This document shows, one piece after another, positions 22,327-35,871 of a stretch of 64,000 nucleotides of DNA (positions are counted from its first letter, which is position 1; each line of letters starts with the position of its first letter). The position numbers and the translations under genes are program-made. Below the pieces are notes generated by a model that was not told where the DNA came from, ran no database searches, and worked only from the letters and a program-made list of their open reading frames with translations. Source of the DNA: Adiantum capillus-veneris (taxonomy: Eukaryota > Streptophyta > Polypodiopsida > Polypodiales > Pteridaceae); the NCBI GenBank assembly GCA_014529385.2, contig CM043960.1:73237910-73301909 (forward strand). Direction: 5' to 3'.

Positions 22327-22625
22327 GCCACGCCGGCACGGCGAGAGAGAAGAGAGGAGAGGAGAGAACAAGACACAAGCAATGGGTACAATCTCCCCCC
22401 GTGCAAGAGTGACCATTTCCCTTTTGCACGTATTCAATTTATAGATTCTTGAATGGTCAAATTGATTACAAACTGGCCGGCCGGTTATAAATGGCCAAAG
22501 CTCATAAAAGAGCACTTGAATAATAAAATGTACAATTTATATATTTTCATTCGCATAGGCCTAGCTGGGTCTAGTCTTTTCCACCTGTCAGCTGCAATAA
22601 ATAATAAAATATCCATTCTATAACA
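22327..22625 (-). repeat. proximal piece of the split 3' LTR of element B
   Basis: About 295 bp nearly identical to 27,246-27,542 of the 5' LTR, ending at TGTTATAG (minus strand, 22,625). Confidence 0.85.
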
Positions 22626-22640
22626 TACCTCTCCATTGGA
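22626..22640 (-). promoter_or_regulatory. polypurine tract of element B
   Basis: On the minus strand, AATGGAGAGGTA directly precedes the LTR start TGTTATAG. It is preceded by TGAGGACAGTTGC, a layout seen before 3' LTRs of plant Ty3-type elements. Confidence 0.75.
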
Positions 22641-23744
22641 AAGCAACTGTCCTCAGTTGCAAAGAAAAAAAAATTCTGCAAACAATACTTGTAAAAAACA
22701 ATGATTAGAAATTTGTATCAAATAGTAAAAGAAAAAAATACATTAAATTAGACAACCTTGCTTAAGCCTGTCGTCATCCACATACTACCTATTCTAGTGT
22801 CCCACACCACTAGAATAAGCAGTATATGTCATACCTTGATGAATCAGGATATCATTGGTCACGCTCATCATCAATCTCATAATGTCAAGTCTCATCTCAT
22901 AAGCACTGCCGTAATAATCACAAGATACCAAATCCCAATCCAATTCCAATTCAACAATATAAGTCCAAATCCAAATCACTTTCATTATGTACCCGGGTAA
23001 CAAGAAGCACCTCGGTTCATGTAAGTAGGAGAGAGGTACAAGTAGGAGACAACTGTAACTAGCAAACTAATACCAAAGTATAGTTAACAAATTAAAAATG
23101 TGTTAATTTGGTGTTAATAATTGGCCAGAAAATAAAATCATATTCCGCCTTATTAGTTTATAGTCTAGATAGGTAGAGGATGACAACTGAGTAGGAAGAA
23201 AAAAACTCTACAGTTTTAATTTTAATAGCTTAGATCCACTAGAGTTACAAACAAACATAAATATAGGAACTAGATCCTATTTGATTGTATAATGCAATTT
23301 AAGAGACAAATTTACACTGATTACTTACAATCATTTATTATGATTAGCCTTGGATCGATTAAAAGTGAGGAGGAATTATAAACAACACAAAATTAATACA
23401 GTCTTAGCTGCTCTGTCCTAGAAGCCTTCATTTATGACATGCATTTCTAGTTAGACATAAAATGATGTAAGAGAATGGAGGTTTCTTGTGCATAAAACAA
23501 AATGCCTTGCAAAACCACATAATTAAATTTTTCGGTTAAACTTGTAGTGGGTATGACGGGATTCTACTGCTTGTACAAATTACTTAAAGCAATCTAAATA
23601 ATGCCTTGATAGTCAGATAACACAGACAACACAAGGTATACCCTTGTCATTCAAAATTGGCAAAGTAAAGGTGTAATTAGCTTGAATAGAAGAATAAAGA
23701 TGCATTAAGCAAGGAATGCCATATTATCAAGATATTCAAACAGA

Positions 23745-23806
<62 letters not shown>

Positions 23807-24074
23807 GTGTATGTATGTATATCATCGGAATTGACAAGTGAGTGTGTGTAGAAAGCCACAAAAATAAAATTAAAAATTTAAGAAAAAATTGAGAAGCATT
23901 TTTAGTTAAAGTGTTCTCATTGCCAATATATATAACTCAATTTAATTAAAACAATTGCAATAATACTGCATGCTAATCAAAAGAGATGTCACCCTAGTAA
24001 TAACTCGTTGCGAGCTGATAGACGGCATTGGTTGTAGGTATGTGTGCACGAATCGCAGACGAGGTGGGGAGAGA

Positions 24075-24610
24075 GAGAGAGAGAGAAAGAAATGAAATGA
24101 AATGTTATATTAACAGTCTTCAAAATGACAAAATTTCCTATGAGAACAATCGAATACAATCCTTGGGAATTTATCTCCAATGTCCGGTTACAAAAATAAA
24201 GTGAAAGACTTGACGAAATTAAAAGCCAGCATCATCATCAGCAATGCCCCACAACGCATTGTCGGAGAAAGTATTACAAAGATTATTGAAGAACTTCATC
24301 AATGTTCGGATCTTTAAGTAGTGGGGGGAAAACAGAGAGAGCAAAATGAAACGAAATGTTATATTACTCGTCTTCAAAAAGGCCAAATTTACATATTAGG
24401 CCAAATGGACACAATCGGTGTGAATCGAACACAATGTCTAAATACAAAATCAAATGAGGTAAAGAGAGACTAAAATCAACCCGGTTGAAAGCAAGATCCC
24501 TATCACCAATGTCCCCGGAATGCCGTGTCATGCAGTATCCGAGAAAGTATTGCATCGGACACCAAAGAGCTTTGCTAATGTCTGTCTCTCTAAGTAGTCG
24601 GGGGGACGCC
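24075..24610. repeat. degenerate ~260-bp tandem duplication
   Basis: Unit 1 (about 24,080-24,330) and unit 2 (about 24,340-24,605) share ATGAAATGTTATATTA, the CTTCAAAA...CAAATTT segment, GGAGAAAGTATT/CGAGAAAGTATT and TAAGTAGT(G/C)GGGGGG in the same order. Confidence 0.6.
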
Positions 24611-24649
24611 ACTGTTGTGTGGGTGTCGGATGTAGCAAACGAGGGGAAA

Positions 24650-24682
<33 letters not shown>

Positions 24683-25630
24683 GGGGGGGAGTGCTAAAAG
24701 ACCAGATAAACCAAAAGCGGCATCTGGCGGCATGTTTACAGGCGAGAAAGATCTCTGGAAGTTTTCAAACGGGCACGAGAAAATTGTTGGCTTTGTGCCA
24801 AGGTGTAGCTCTCCCCACTCTGCTAGACGAGCTTCTGGGCAAGGGTTTAAGCTCCTCGTCTCCTTCAATGAAGCAAGAAGAGGGGATACTACAAAAAGAG
24901 CACATCAACCACTCATACTGTGATGACCTACCTGTGCGAGGGCATGCAACTGCCCATACTACGTCGCACCTCAAGCTCACATGCCGAGGAACCATGGGCG
25001 GAGCCGGAGTCAGAAGTGTTAAGAAGAAGAGAGCGACTCAGGTCAGCCATTATCGTTGTCTTCGAACTTTTGCTTCAATTTTTGAAATGTGGGCTATGGG
25101 GTCCGCGAACTCGGCCTCTATGGGTTGAAACCCCCCGTGCATATGGGAGTGACTTGAGCCAAGCTTCCACTTCAAAAGCTTCCGCCATCATGAGTTGCAA
25201 CCTTAGCAAGCAATAGCGATGGGGCTAGTCGATGAGAAGAAACAGGCATGGAGTAAGCATAAAAGTTCAGTAGCGTTCCGATACTGCTTACAAAATTGTC
25301 CGCCACACTCTTTCGCTCCTGTGTGCGTGTGTTGGAGATGCTTGGACCCATAGCTGCCATGCTTAGGATAGGTTGGTTGTGTGCTGCAGCCATGCAGCAA
25401 ACCGTTATTGGCCATTGGTTGATGTTGAGCGAGGTATGGTAGACGTATTCTCACGACGCATACTTAGGTCGCTGAGGTGAGGTCCGTCGCGTCACCTGCA
25501 GCCACTATGAGAACAAGCCGTACAAGGTAGGATACTGGCGGGGTAGGTAATTGAGAGCCACCGGTTGCGAGCGGGCTACATGTCTAGTGAGTGCGCGCCA
25601 CTGGTTCCTGGGTAGGTGACTACATGTAGG

Positions 25631-25822
<192 letters not shown>

Positions 25823-27043
25823 TCGTTTGCATGAGGCGTCCAGGCCGATGGAAACACAACTGAGAGAAAGAAAGAGTAGGCAGCCACCCTTTGCATGGTG
25901 TGGGCGACAACGAGAGAGGGAGACAGAGAGAGAGTTTGTCACCTCACGAGAGAGAGAGAGAGGTGGCGGCTCAAAAAAATCCAGAGAGAGAGAAAGAGAT
26001 AGATACGGGGTGGTTCAGTAGGTAGGCTGACTGGGAGGGGAGAGAGAGAGAAAGTGAGAGAGATTGTGTGGGGCTAGGAGTGAGTGCAGTCGCAACTGGA
26101 GTAGCCGGTCATGCACTGGAGTAGCCGCTTCTCTTACAAATAAGTTAGTGCAGATGTGGGCCATTAATGAACAGTGGCTGCGTACAATAGTACGAGCTAA
26201 CATAAGTGAGGGAGTGATCAGAAGGGGTTCACGGGTGGTTAACTGCATGCATGTTGTATGGCTCTGTTGAGTTGGTGTGCTGGTCCTTCTCAAATGATTG
26301 TCGCCACTGTTGTGATGGTGCAGACCCAAGGGTTCGTCGTGGTGAAATTTTTGTTGATACCGTCTATTGCTTCAGCTAATTTTTTTTATTTTTTATTTTT
26401 CCTTTCTCCATTGTTAAGTGCTTATGCGCCATCGCTATTGCTCCGATAGTTCAAAAGCTGCACTCTCATGGCTCTGCTCATAACCGTCATGAGGCCATTG
26501 TCCCTTGCAAGATGTGGTCTCTCAGCATAGTGTCCTGGCGGCTATTTGTTTCTTGGGAGTGTGGTAGAGTTATCCCCTAACTTTCACACTTTGATCTTAG
26601 GCAGATGGTGACATGGTTTTGATGATCGAACAATCATCTTCTTCGAATATCCTTCCTTCCCGTGGGATGAGGGATTCCCTCCCTCTCTTCTTCTATCAAA
26701 CTATGCTATATAATATTAATTAATCTACCTACTTACGAAGATGTTTCCACATATCTATGTTATTCTCTTTTATGCGTTTAATCAAAATCGCTTTGTTACC
26801 AGGTACGTCTCTTGTTAGCTTATACGTCCCCTCTATTGAAAACATGCAAAAGCCATAAGTTTCTTTAATACATACATCATACATACATCGAGAGCTTCGA
26901 TTGGTGAAGACAACAAAAACAATGTCAACAAACATAAGGAGAGCAAAGAAGTAGATAAAATTTAAGGATAGCCTAGCTTCACCAATATTGTGAATCGAAA
27001 TTCCTTCATAGCAACCATTTGTATACCAAGGACGTTGATCTAA

Positions 27044-27055
27044 GCTCTAATACCA
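27044..27055 (-). promoter_or_regulatory. primer-binding site of element B
   Basis: On the minus strand, TGGTATTAGAGC begins one base after the LTR end GTAGCA. It differs at one base from the plant initiator tRNA-Met primer site TGGTATCAGAGC. Confidence 0.85.
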
Positions 27056-27056
27056 C

Positions 27057-27542
27057 TGCTACAGATGGAAGATGTAGCGTCCCTGCAAAATACCTCGAAT
27101 AGCATGATGGAAAAAACAAAACACCACAATTACGCATACACGACAAAGCCTGTGAGCATATAATCAAGTCGTACACAAACAGAGAGAGATACAGAGTGGG
27201 AGAGAGCGAAAGAACACGTGCAGGCGCACCTCCTAGAGCGGAGTGCTACGCCGGCACGGCGAGAGAGAAGAGAGGAGAGGAGAGAAAAAGACACAAGCAC
27301 TGGGTACAATCTCCCCCCGTGCAAGAGTGACCATTTCCCTCTTGCACGTATTTAATTTATAGATTCTTGAATGTCAAATTGATTACAAACTGGCCGGCCG
27401 GTTATAAATGTCCAAAGCTCATAAAAGAGCACTTGAATAATAAAATGTACAATGTATATATTTTCATTCGCATATGCCTAGCTGGGTCTAGTCTTTTCCA
27501 CCTGTCAGCTGCAATAAATAATAAAATATCCATTCTATAACA
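27057..27542 (-). repeat. 5' LTR of element B
   Basis: 486 bp, TGTTATAG...CTGTAGCA on the minus strand. It is intact and serves as the reference for the two pieces of the split 3' LTR. A GA-rich purine block lies in the middle. Confidence 0.9.
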
Positions 27543-28157
27543 CCCACATCATCACTAGAAGAATCTAGAAAGATCTAGAAGATTCTAGAAGTTTCTAGAA
27601 ACATGGAGAAGATTTCGAAAGAATCTAGAAGTTTCTGGATATCTCTAGAAAGTTGAAGAAGGATCTAGAAGGTTCTAGAAGAGCTAGAAGGATCAAGAAG
27701 TTTCTAGAAGCTTGGAGAAGATTCTAGAAGAATCTAGAAGTTTCTGGAAAGATCTAGAAAGTTGAAGAAGGATCCAGAAGGTTCTAAAAGAACTAGAAGG
27801 ATCAGATGATTCTAACCTCCTCAAGAAGAACCTAGAAAGTCCCAACCTCCCCAAGTAACCTCCTCAAGCACTAGTATAAATAGGGGTCTTGGGCCACAAG
27901 ACCCTCAGTCTTGCCAACACCAGTTGTGAGCCTCCTATGAGGAAATCCTTCTTCTAGTTCTTGTCTTATGTTCAAGTCTTGTCCTTGCAATCAAGCCTTG
28001 TCTTGTGCTCAAGTCATGTAATCCAAGTCTTGTATCTAGCTCTCTTAATAAAGTATTAAGTCTTGTAATCAATATTAAGCTTATCATCAAATCCAAGTTC
28101 TTGTACATTGTGAGCGCCTCCTCTTGCTCTCTTCTAGCTCTATATGCGCTCATTGCA
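27543..28157 (+). repeat. right piece of the split 3' LTR of chromovirus A
   Basis: Resumes at the duplicated CCCAC and runs to CTCATTGCA. It contains the five-unit heat-shock array at 27,578-27,600 (GAA-TTC-GAA-TTC-GAA with 2-base spacers), a TATA box near 27,875 and the AATAAA signal. The last bases differ slightly from the other copies (ATTGCA against ATAACA). Confidence 0.9.
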
Positions 28158-28247
28158 TGTTGTGAGTATTGATTGAGTGTAAAGTTGTGTCATTCAATAT
28201 GGTTTTTTGACTGATTCGTAATTCGCCTTAATGTATTTTGAATTTAG

Positions 28248-30493
28248 GATCAAGTGATAGAAGTTCCAGTTGTGTATCTAAGTATAAATGAGCACAAATC
28301 AACTTCTAAAGAGCCGGTATGAATTTTTCCTTATACTTTTGTTGTTTTATTTAGCTTTTATGACAATTTAATTGTTTAGGTACAACCTTGCAAGGATACA
28401 AGTCTTTCCTCATCTTTGCAAGAAATATCACGTACCAACTCAACTATGGAAGGAAAGAAAGATATTTGTGAAGTTCAATTGGAGGTTGGTCAACTACATA
28501 GCATTTATATATGTTCTTAGAAGAGTTTCTTATGTATTTATTCGTTCTCTCAAGAAAAATAACACTCCAAATCGGACCTTCACTTACTTGGAACCAAAAA
28601 ATATGTCTCCTGAATATGATTTAGGGCATTCAAGAATGGTATTTATAAGGTTCTTCATGAGTTTCTTCTTGAACTTATCTCCATGAATACTTGAGTACTA
28701 TTTCTATATGGTTTTTTAGGTGAAAAATATTGCAAATGGATCACCCTTACACATGAAATCAACCTCCTCTTTCACAAAAGATGATACATATAGATGCTTG
28801 ATCAAGTTTGTATATCCAACATATAGGCACTAAGATGTTTTATATTTGTGGTATGGTTTGTTTTTAATTAGAAAAATTTATTTGAAGGTGAATGACCAAG
28901 GTGTTGGGGTTATAGATAAGCAAGTGGGAGAGGTACTTTAAGGTTCTTGGAAATTCAAATTATACATCACTTTATAATATACATTACTTACACAAATTAA
29001 GTATACTTTAGCAGATGGATGCTATGTCAAGTAGCTCACCTTTGAGTGCAGGGTTTTGTACTAGTTTGAAAAATACCAGCGATAAAAACAAAAGTGTAAA
29101 ACTTCTTAAACCTTCTATGAGCTATCAAAAACATCTTAAACCTTGTATGAGCAATCAAAAGAATGCGCTTCTTTCGGTTTGAAAGTTTACTTCTTTATTG
29201 TAGTGTACATGGAAAATGTTTGACTTGACCAAGGCCTTTGAAGACCATTCTATATTTATCATACAAGATTGTGAGAATACTTTTGATACATTTTGTGATG
29301 ATTATGGTGATTAGAAATGTTCTAGCTATTTAATGGAAGGTTATGTCACATAGCATCTCTTAGAGAATGATGAGGAGAGTGCATAGAGCCATTTGAAATG
29401 GTACTTTTACTACCCTTTAAGTATTTAGATAGCCATATATTTGTCTCAACTTGAGTATGTCTTTCAGGATGATGATAACCCCATCAACAATACACAATCT
29501 AAGAAGCAAAAAGTTGCTTGCTTGAGTAACTTATTGGTGAGTGTCACTAATAAATTGACATGAATACTTGAATGCTATGATTGTGTAGTGGTTCATTTAT
29601 ATTTTCCTTTGGTCCTTTTGCTAGGGCAAAAACAAAGCAAAGAAGGACGTTCCCTCAAAAAATTAATTATGTTTATACCACTTACTCTCTAATAAATATA
29701 TGTATTAAGATTACATCTTTACATGTTTTGACATGTTCTTAAAGATGTTTCCAACAAACAACCATGTAGTGCAACTGCGGCAAAGAAAAATGGAACTTCA
29801 AAGAGGGAGAGGAAGGTCCCTACACGATACAAAGAGAATTGTTTGACTCAAGTACATTACTATCACTAGTGTATATTTATCTCCTTAAGCTCATCATTAG
29901 ACTTATGTGACTTATTAATTTTGCTGATTCCAATTGCTCGAAAGATGAACGTGACTCTTTCTCATCAAGAAATTAAAACATTAACACGTGTATGTATATT
30001 CACATATACCATGGGCGTTTTGTTAATTTCAAATCGAGTATATTTTAGGTTTTTTCTCGCTAAAGATTTACTTGATATGTGGCTTCTTGCTAGTTTTACT
30101 AGGTCAACAACATAAAGAAATCATCATATACCATCTTAGCCTTTTATTAATGTCAAATCGTGTATAATTTAGGTTTTTCTTGGCTAAATCTTTATTTGAT
30201 ATGTGGTTTCTTGTTGGTTCTAATAGGTCAAAAACATAAAGCAATCAACAAAGGAAGCCATTGCTTTGAAGCTTATGGGAGAGGACAATGTTGATCTGAT
30301 GTACAAACGGCTTGATGAATTTTTGAAAGAAATTCAAGAGAAAACTCCTAAGGGATCATTTGACTCCAAGAAATTGCATGAAGGACTTGAGACATTGGAT
30401 TTTTTGGTGAATTGGGCATTCCAACACAAGAAAGTGAAGCTGGCTAAGGACAAAGGAGAATACATTGGTCAAGATGACGTCAAAATACTCTAG
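28248..30493 (+). CDS. exon-rich remnant of an unidentified gene
   Basis: A series of short open segments bounded by splice-like signals: 28,248-28,316 (DQVIEVPVVYLSINEHK, donor GTATGA), 28,380 onward (VQPCKDTSLSSS), about 29,467-29,537 (ending at GTGAGT), about 29,743-29,850 (Lys/Arg-rich, SKRERKVPTRYK) and a final exon about 30,230-30,493 (ALKLMGEDNVDLMYKRLDEF..., stop at 30,491). The product would be Ser/Lys-rich, with an acidic/basic coiled C-terminus, perhaps nuclear. Some segments contain stops, so decay is likely. I recognise no family. It lies upstream of and convergent with the broken transposase at 31.9-34.3 kb, as cargo gene 3 does in transposon C, so it may be cargo of a related, older element (inference). 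Confidence 0.35.
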
Positions 30494-31880
30494 ATTGAAC
30501 TTCACTAGCAAACTCATATTGGGATGATACTTCCAATCTAGAGATGATACTGTCTTTTTTGACTTTTTGTTATTTGAATATGTATCCAATGAGTATGTGA
30601 CTTGTAGAAGATAATCCACTTTTTGTGAGATCTATCTCAAGAAGATTTTGCAATTGTTTAAAGTTGTACTACTTCATATTTAATGAAGATGAATATAACT
30701 AGTTCGCAACTTATATGCACAAAAACATGTCATACATACATGCGATAGAAGTATTGTGCAATACCATTTGTCTCTTTATCATTTAAACCTCTTTTTGGCT
30801 CCATGTGAAAGTCTAAGTAGTGTGTATATGAGGTTACTCAGTTGAGCAAACTCGATGATGTGCATACTTCAATCACGATATCCAAATAATGGATCCTATT
30901 CAATATAGTATATCAAGGTACACAACAACATAATTCCTTTACAAAGAGATAGAATGTATTCAATGGACTTTTTTCATCGTGGAAAATATCTGTTCGTAGG
31001 AGGAATCTACTAGCAAATAATTTTCATAGAAAATTTCTCTTTCTCACCGTGATCAAAAGTATAAATGAAAAAAAAACCAACCCTCTCACAGACATAGTGC
31101 CACAATACTCATTGGAAAAGTCAAAATTTTCATTGAAAACTGAGTTTTAACAGTTGTTTTTACACAATTATAAAGCCTTTTTTTGAGTTGCAAGCACGTG
31201 TCAATTTTTTATAGGCACCAGTTGCAAAAATGGTGAAAAAATGTATAGGTATGAAAAATTCACATCACAATTAGAGAAATGTTATGCTAAAGAGTGAATA
31301 ATACACATTGAAAAGATATATTGGGTATGAAAAATTTATGACATAAAAAATATGCATGTAAAACATTAGCAATTATGGATATTTAGAGTGTGAAATATTG
31401 CTAGGTAGAAAAAAAATTCATTAAAAAATGAGTAGTTTGTCATAAGTGCAAGCGTTAAAATAGTGATAGACATGAAAAATTTGTATCATAATTAATGGAA
31501 ATTTTGAGCTAAAAGGTAAATAATCCTCATGGAAAAAATTTGTGTGCAAATAATTTTTCGCATAAAAAATGCAGATGTAAAACATTATAGGGCATTGACA
31601 ATTTATAGCATGAAATATTCACGAGTATGAAAATTTTTCATCGTCAAAATAGTCAGTTTATAGAATAAAATGAAGTTTTTTTAATGGTATATTCCTACTC
31701 AAATAAATGGATGGAATAAAAGATAAATGAAAAAAATTAAACACTATCAATGCTCATTAGGTGAGATATTTTTAGATACAAAGTAGACCATATAGCCAAG
31801 CTACCATACTCCCTAGCAAACCTAGGCATGTGGTTGCATATGATATGCTGCAAAAAAAACCCAGCCTATTGTTTATATGT
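30494..31880. other. AT-rich spacer with degenerate repeats, no gene
   Basis: No coding region. From about 31,020 to 31,700 phrases such as TATGAAAAATT, ATGTAAAACATTA and TTCATAGAAAA/TTCGCATAAAA recur loosely, which suggests old tandem or subterminal repeats. Confidence 0.45.
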
Positions 31881-31910
31881 AAATATATAATCACAATTTT
31901 ATCAAATAAA

Positions 31911-34262
31911 TTAATATACCTTGTAATGAGTTATGTGTTGATTTGTCCATGCAGCTATGAAAGACCTGTGGAAGGTCTCCAGAGCGTCTTGAAACAATGT
32001 ATAGTCAGTATCTCTCCAAGTATTGAGCTCACAAAACTTGAATATGGAATCCAAACTTTTCCACACGTTCGCTTTGCGAGTCCTTGCTGCACCATTGTCT
32101 GCATGGTCAACCACTGCATTGTGCAGGTTTCTCCACCGGTTATATCTCAATGTCAACCTTTCCTGAGCACTTTGGCTTTTGCGTTGTCTGCCACTTGTTG
32201 GCATCGACAAGAAGAGACGGGCTTTCACACCGCCAATAGACAACTTCTTTGGCACATCTCGACCATTCTTAGACCTCTTCTCGTCCTGCTCTATTTTCAC
32301 ATGTCCTCCATGCAAGCCCATATCTGAGAAAACTGTTTCCAATGATAATATAGCCCTTTGTTTTGCTGATGCTGGCCGAGTGGTCTAAGAAAAACAAATG
32401 TACAGAAACATAAGTTTCTCAATGATTCTGCAGAGTGCATGCATCGTGTAAATATGTACTCTTGATAGTGGAATATCCAACACTGGGCGGAAGTTAAGGT
32501 CCTGCAAGTGCCCATCCTGTGCTCTCCTCCAATTTCTTTTGTCAAGACCAATGACTCCTCCCATGCAATACAAAGAAGGGATTTTACTTGTTTCTCCTTT
32601 TGAGATGTTGTACATACACTTTAGGGTTTTGAGATCTCCAGCCATATGCCACTCTACTGTGTATGAACCCATGCCTAATACATCAAGTGTCTTTCCATTT
32701 CTCTGTTCGCTTATGACTTCAGGAATACTTGTTTGATGGAAAACCCAGTTAAGAATATCAAAATTCTCTCCAGGCAACTGAAATGTGAAAACCAAACCAA
32801 TCAAATGAAACATGTCTAACCATTTTTTAAAGCAGAAACTTGTTGATATCAAACCTTGAATGTGGCTAATAAGAAAATATTGTTTTCAGATTGCACGCTA
32901 AGTTTCTAGGGTCGTCTGAAGCAATGCTTTCATCTAATGCTCTATTCATAAGTGTTATTGTGACACGCTCAACCTTTGTCTCTTTCACTAGCTCGCACTC
33001 ATCCAGTTTAAGCACAAACTTCAAGACTCCATTGCATTCCTCTTTAGAAACCTCGAAAAATTGAACAATATATGTCTACAAAGCTACTCAATCATAAAAT
33101 ATATTATTGTATTTTTCATAGACCACTTCCTCTGCTGATGGCGATCTGTACATTGCTTCAATGTGAAAAGGAGTGCCCAATGTCCGAAGCACTTCCTGGT
33201 TGACCTCCAGTCTTGTCTTTCAAATGGAGAAAGGATTTGGCAGCAACGTGTGCTTGAGATTGAACTTCTTACTTTGTTGCTGCATAGTTCTGTAAACAGA
33301 AAATTAAGTAAATGCACTATTTTCAAGTTTTCAAATGCTACACATATCCAATATACCTAAATATTGCAGACATTTGATTTGACAGGTGAAGACAATTGAT
33401 TCAAACACCCACCATACCTAAAACTTACAGAATAACCTTTGTTGGATATTCCGACTTCATCCAAAATTGACTGAACATCACGTGTTTAGAGTTGATTCTG
33501 TTTCAAAAGAGTGTCAAGTTTCTTAGCAACAATCTTGCAGTAGCGCTTATCATCCAAAAGTCCGGCGACATCTTTGCGTTTTAGTATGAGACCATAAGGA
33601 ATTGAAGAAGTTGGTGTGTTGTTGTCAATATTTGACTGAGGATGTAACAACGATCTAAGCATAAATATGAAAAGTAAGATATAAAACTACAAATGTAAAG
33701 ATGAATTAAACCTGCTTGAATGATAATCTTACTTGATTGCTTTAACCCTCTTCTTCAAACCCCCAGAACCAACCTTCAAATGTTCAATGTCTCGTAAGCG
33801 TCGTTCTCTTAACCGAGGACCCAAGACAATGTTTTTTTCTCTGAGATCCTGCGTGAGCTACGTGATGCTTTCGTCCTTGCCTTTCAGTTGTTGAGCGTAC
33901 TCTGTCACAGTTTGCTTCAAGCAAAAGTTTTCTTTGTGTGCAAGGTCTCTCTCAAGCTTAAGAATATCACTTTTGGCCACCAAATGCTTGGTGTAGCCAT
34001 ATAAACCAGAATAACGTTATGTTTCTGAACGATGGAGTTGAGTTGGTGATAGGATGCTTAGGATATATCCTGCCATCCACCCAAAGATCGACGCTTTTTT
34101 TACCTTGAAATCTGAAGTTTTCTTTTGAAGCTTCGGAAAGGATGCCTCGCTTATTCTTATTGTGGAGGGGCTCGTATTCTCTGGACAGTTTGATATACAT
34201 ATGATACACATCGTTTTGACTCCTCGTCTGAGTTCTATGTGAAGATGATAATGACATTGAGA
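31911..34262 (-). pseudogene. broken relative of the transposon C transposase
   Basis: The same order of conserved blocks as at 19.3-22.1 kb, from the minus-strand start: MSLSSSHRTQTRSQNDVYH (34,262), DLWVDGRIYPKHPITN, GGLKKRVKAIK, ILDEVGISNKGYS, FVLKLDECELVKE and VTITLMNRAL, WHMAGDLKTLKCMYN, VHIYTMHALCRIIEKL, SDMGLHGGHVKI and AAWTNQHITHYK (31,911). Stops and frame changes occur in several exons (for example around 33,080 and 33,490), and the Cys pair is altered (SLYC). I do not find the C-terminal RHGG block, so the 3' end is missing or too diverged. It represents a separate, older family member. Confidence 0.75.
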
Positions 34263-34566
34263 TGACTTGGTGAATGAGAAATCTCAAAACAGAGGAGAGC
34301 TCAAGAGTGAAGCAAATGGAAGAGAGATCAAAGGAGGAGACTGCGCGCAGGCGGAAAGCAAGAGAGACGCGAAAATGAGAAGAAGAATAACATTCAATGC
34401 ACCTCGTTGAGCGCCAAATCTTAGTTTTGAAAAATCCAAAATATTGAGACAATCGGCGTTCAATTCGGAGCCGTCGTATGTTATCATTGTCTGAACACTT
34501 TTTGAGAGTTTTAATAAACGTACCCCCCAAATCTGATATCCGAGTTTTTGTGAAAGTGAATATCAA

Positions 34567-35828
34567 AAATGAAATTAGGGACTTTTTATTATCTCTCTCT
34601 AAGCTGACCTGGCATTTCTTACAAGGCCCAGTTTTGAGTCCAAACTTTTCCTAATGAAAAGCCTGTCAAGGCACCAGATATCATAGAGGACTCAAAAGCA
34701 CTCTCTTTGCAAAAAATGCTTTATGATGGTACATGAATATACCATCATCCTGGGGGAGGGCTAATGATAGCCGTTTTTTTGCCCTTCATAATTGCCATAG
34801 TGAGTTACCTCACCCTACCAAAATCATCTAAACATTGTGGCTATTCTTACCTTTCATTGTACATAGGCGTGCGTGAGTTAGGGGGCTTTTCCCATATCTT
34901 CTTAAAACCCTCAGCTAGCTAGTCACTGGGCTAGTTGAGCCAAAAAAATAAATAAAATCAAAAAAATAAAATATATTATGGCTCATTTGTGTGTAAATAT
35001 TTCATTGTATATAGGGCCTAAATATAGAGAATTTTTATAATTATTTTTTTGGTATTTATTTAAATATTTCTACTTAGGTGTGCGTTATTTTCCTATGTAT
35101 GCTATGTACATTGACTCACCATTACCACAATTTTCTTACCATTTTGCATACTCTTTATTCCATTTAAAAATATCTTCATACAAGGTTCTCTTATTTTTGG
35201 TGTCAATCTACTCCAAAGGAAAACTTCAAAAATACCTTTCACCATCAATCATCGCCTTTCACTAAATTCCTATTTCCTAGAGGTATTTTTACTTATCTCT
35301 TGTAAATAAATATACTTCAATAAAAACAAATGAGAGTTCCGTCATTTGATTCCTTATATTTTTATATATCTCTTTTTCCATTTTATATTTATATATAGCT
35401 GACACTATTCTAGATTCCATAAATAGTTTATATATACTAGCCTGTTTTTTTTCATCTTATCCATGTACTATATTTTGCATAATCCACAATCATGTATATT
35501 TTCAAACCCTTAATATTCAATTAAGTCATGCTCTCATGCAAGGAGGGGCTCACCTTTGGAGCCATATGCAAATTCAACAAAAGGGGGCCACTGAAGTCTT
35601 TTTTGTGAAGAAAAACAGGTATTTTGGTGGGGTTTTTTAATATCCATCTCCACTCCGAATTTGAAGTGGTGCTCAAAAGAGAAAATGTTGACTAAAAGCT
35701 AAATAATCACCTCAAAAGTTTTTGTGATTTTTAGAGCAACCACCGGTGAGCTAGGTTTTTTTTAGTGGATCCCAGTTTGCCTACTTTTCTCACAAGTAGC
35801 CCATAGTCTTGTTTCACCTCTTTCCACA

Positions 35829-35871
<43 letters not shown>

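Noticed and set aside
24590-25128. Gly-rich and Pro-rich frames around a poly-G run
   Set aside because: They come from the homopolymer at 24,653-24,681 and lack any other coding signal.
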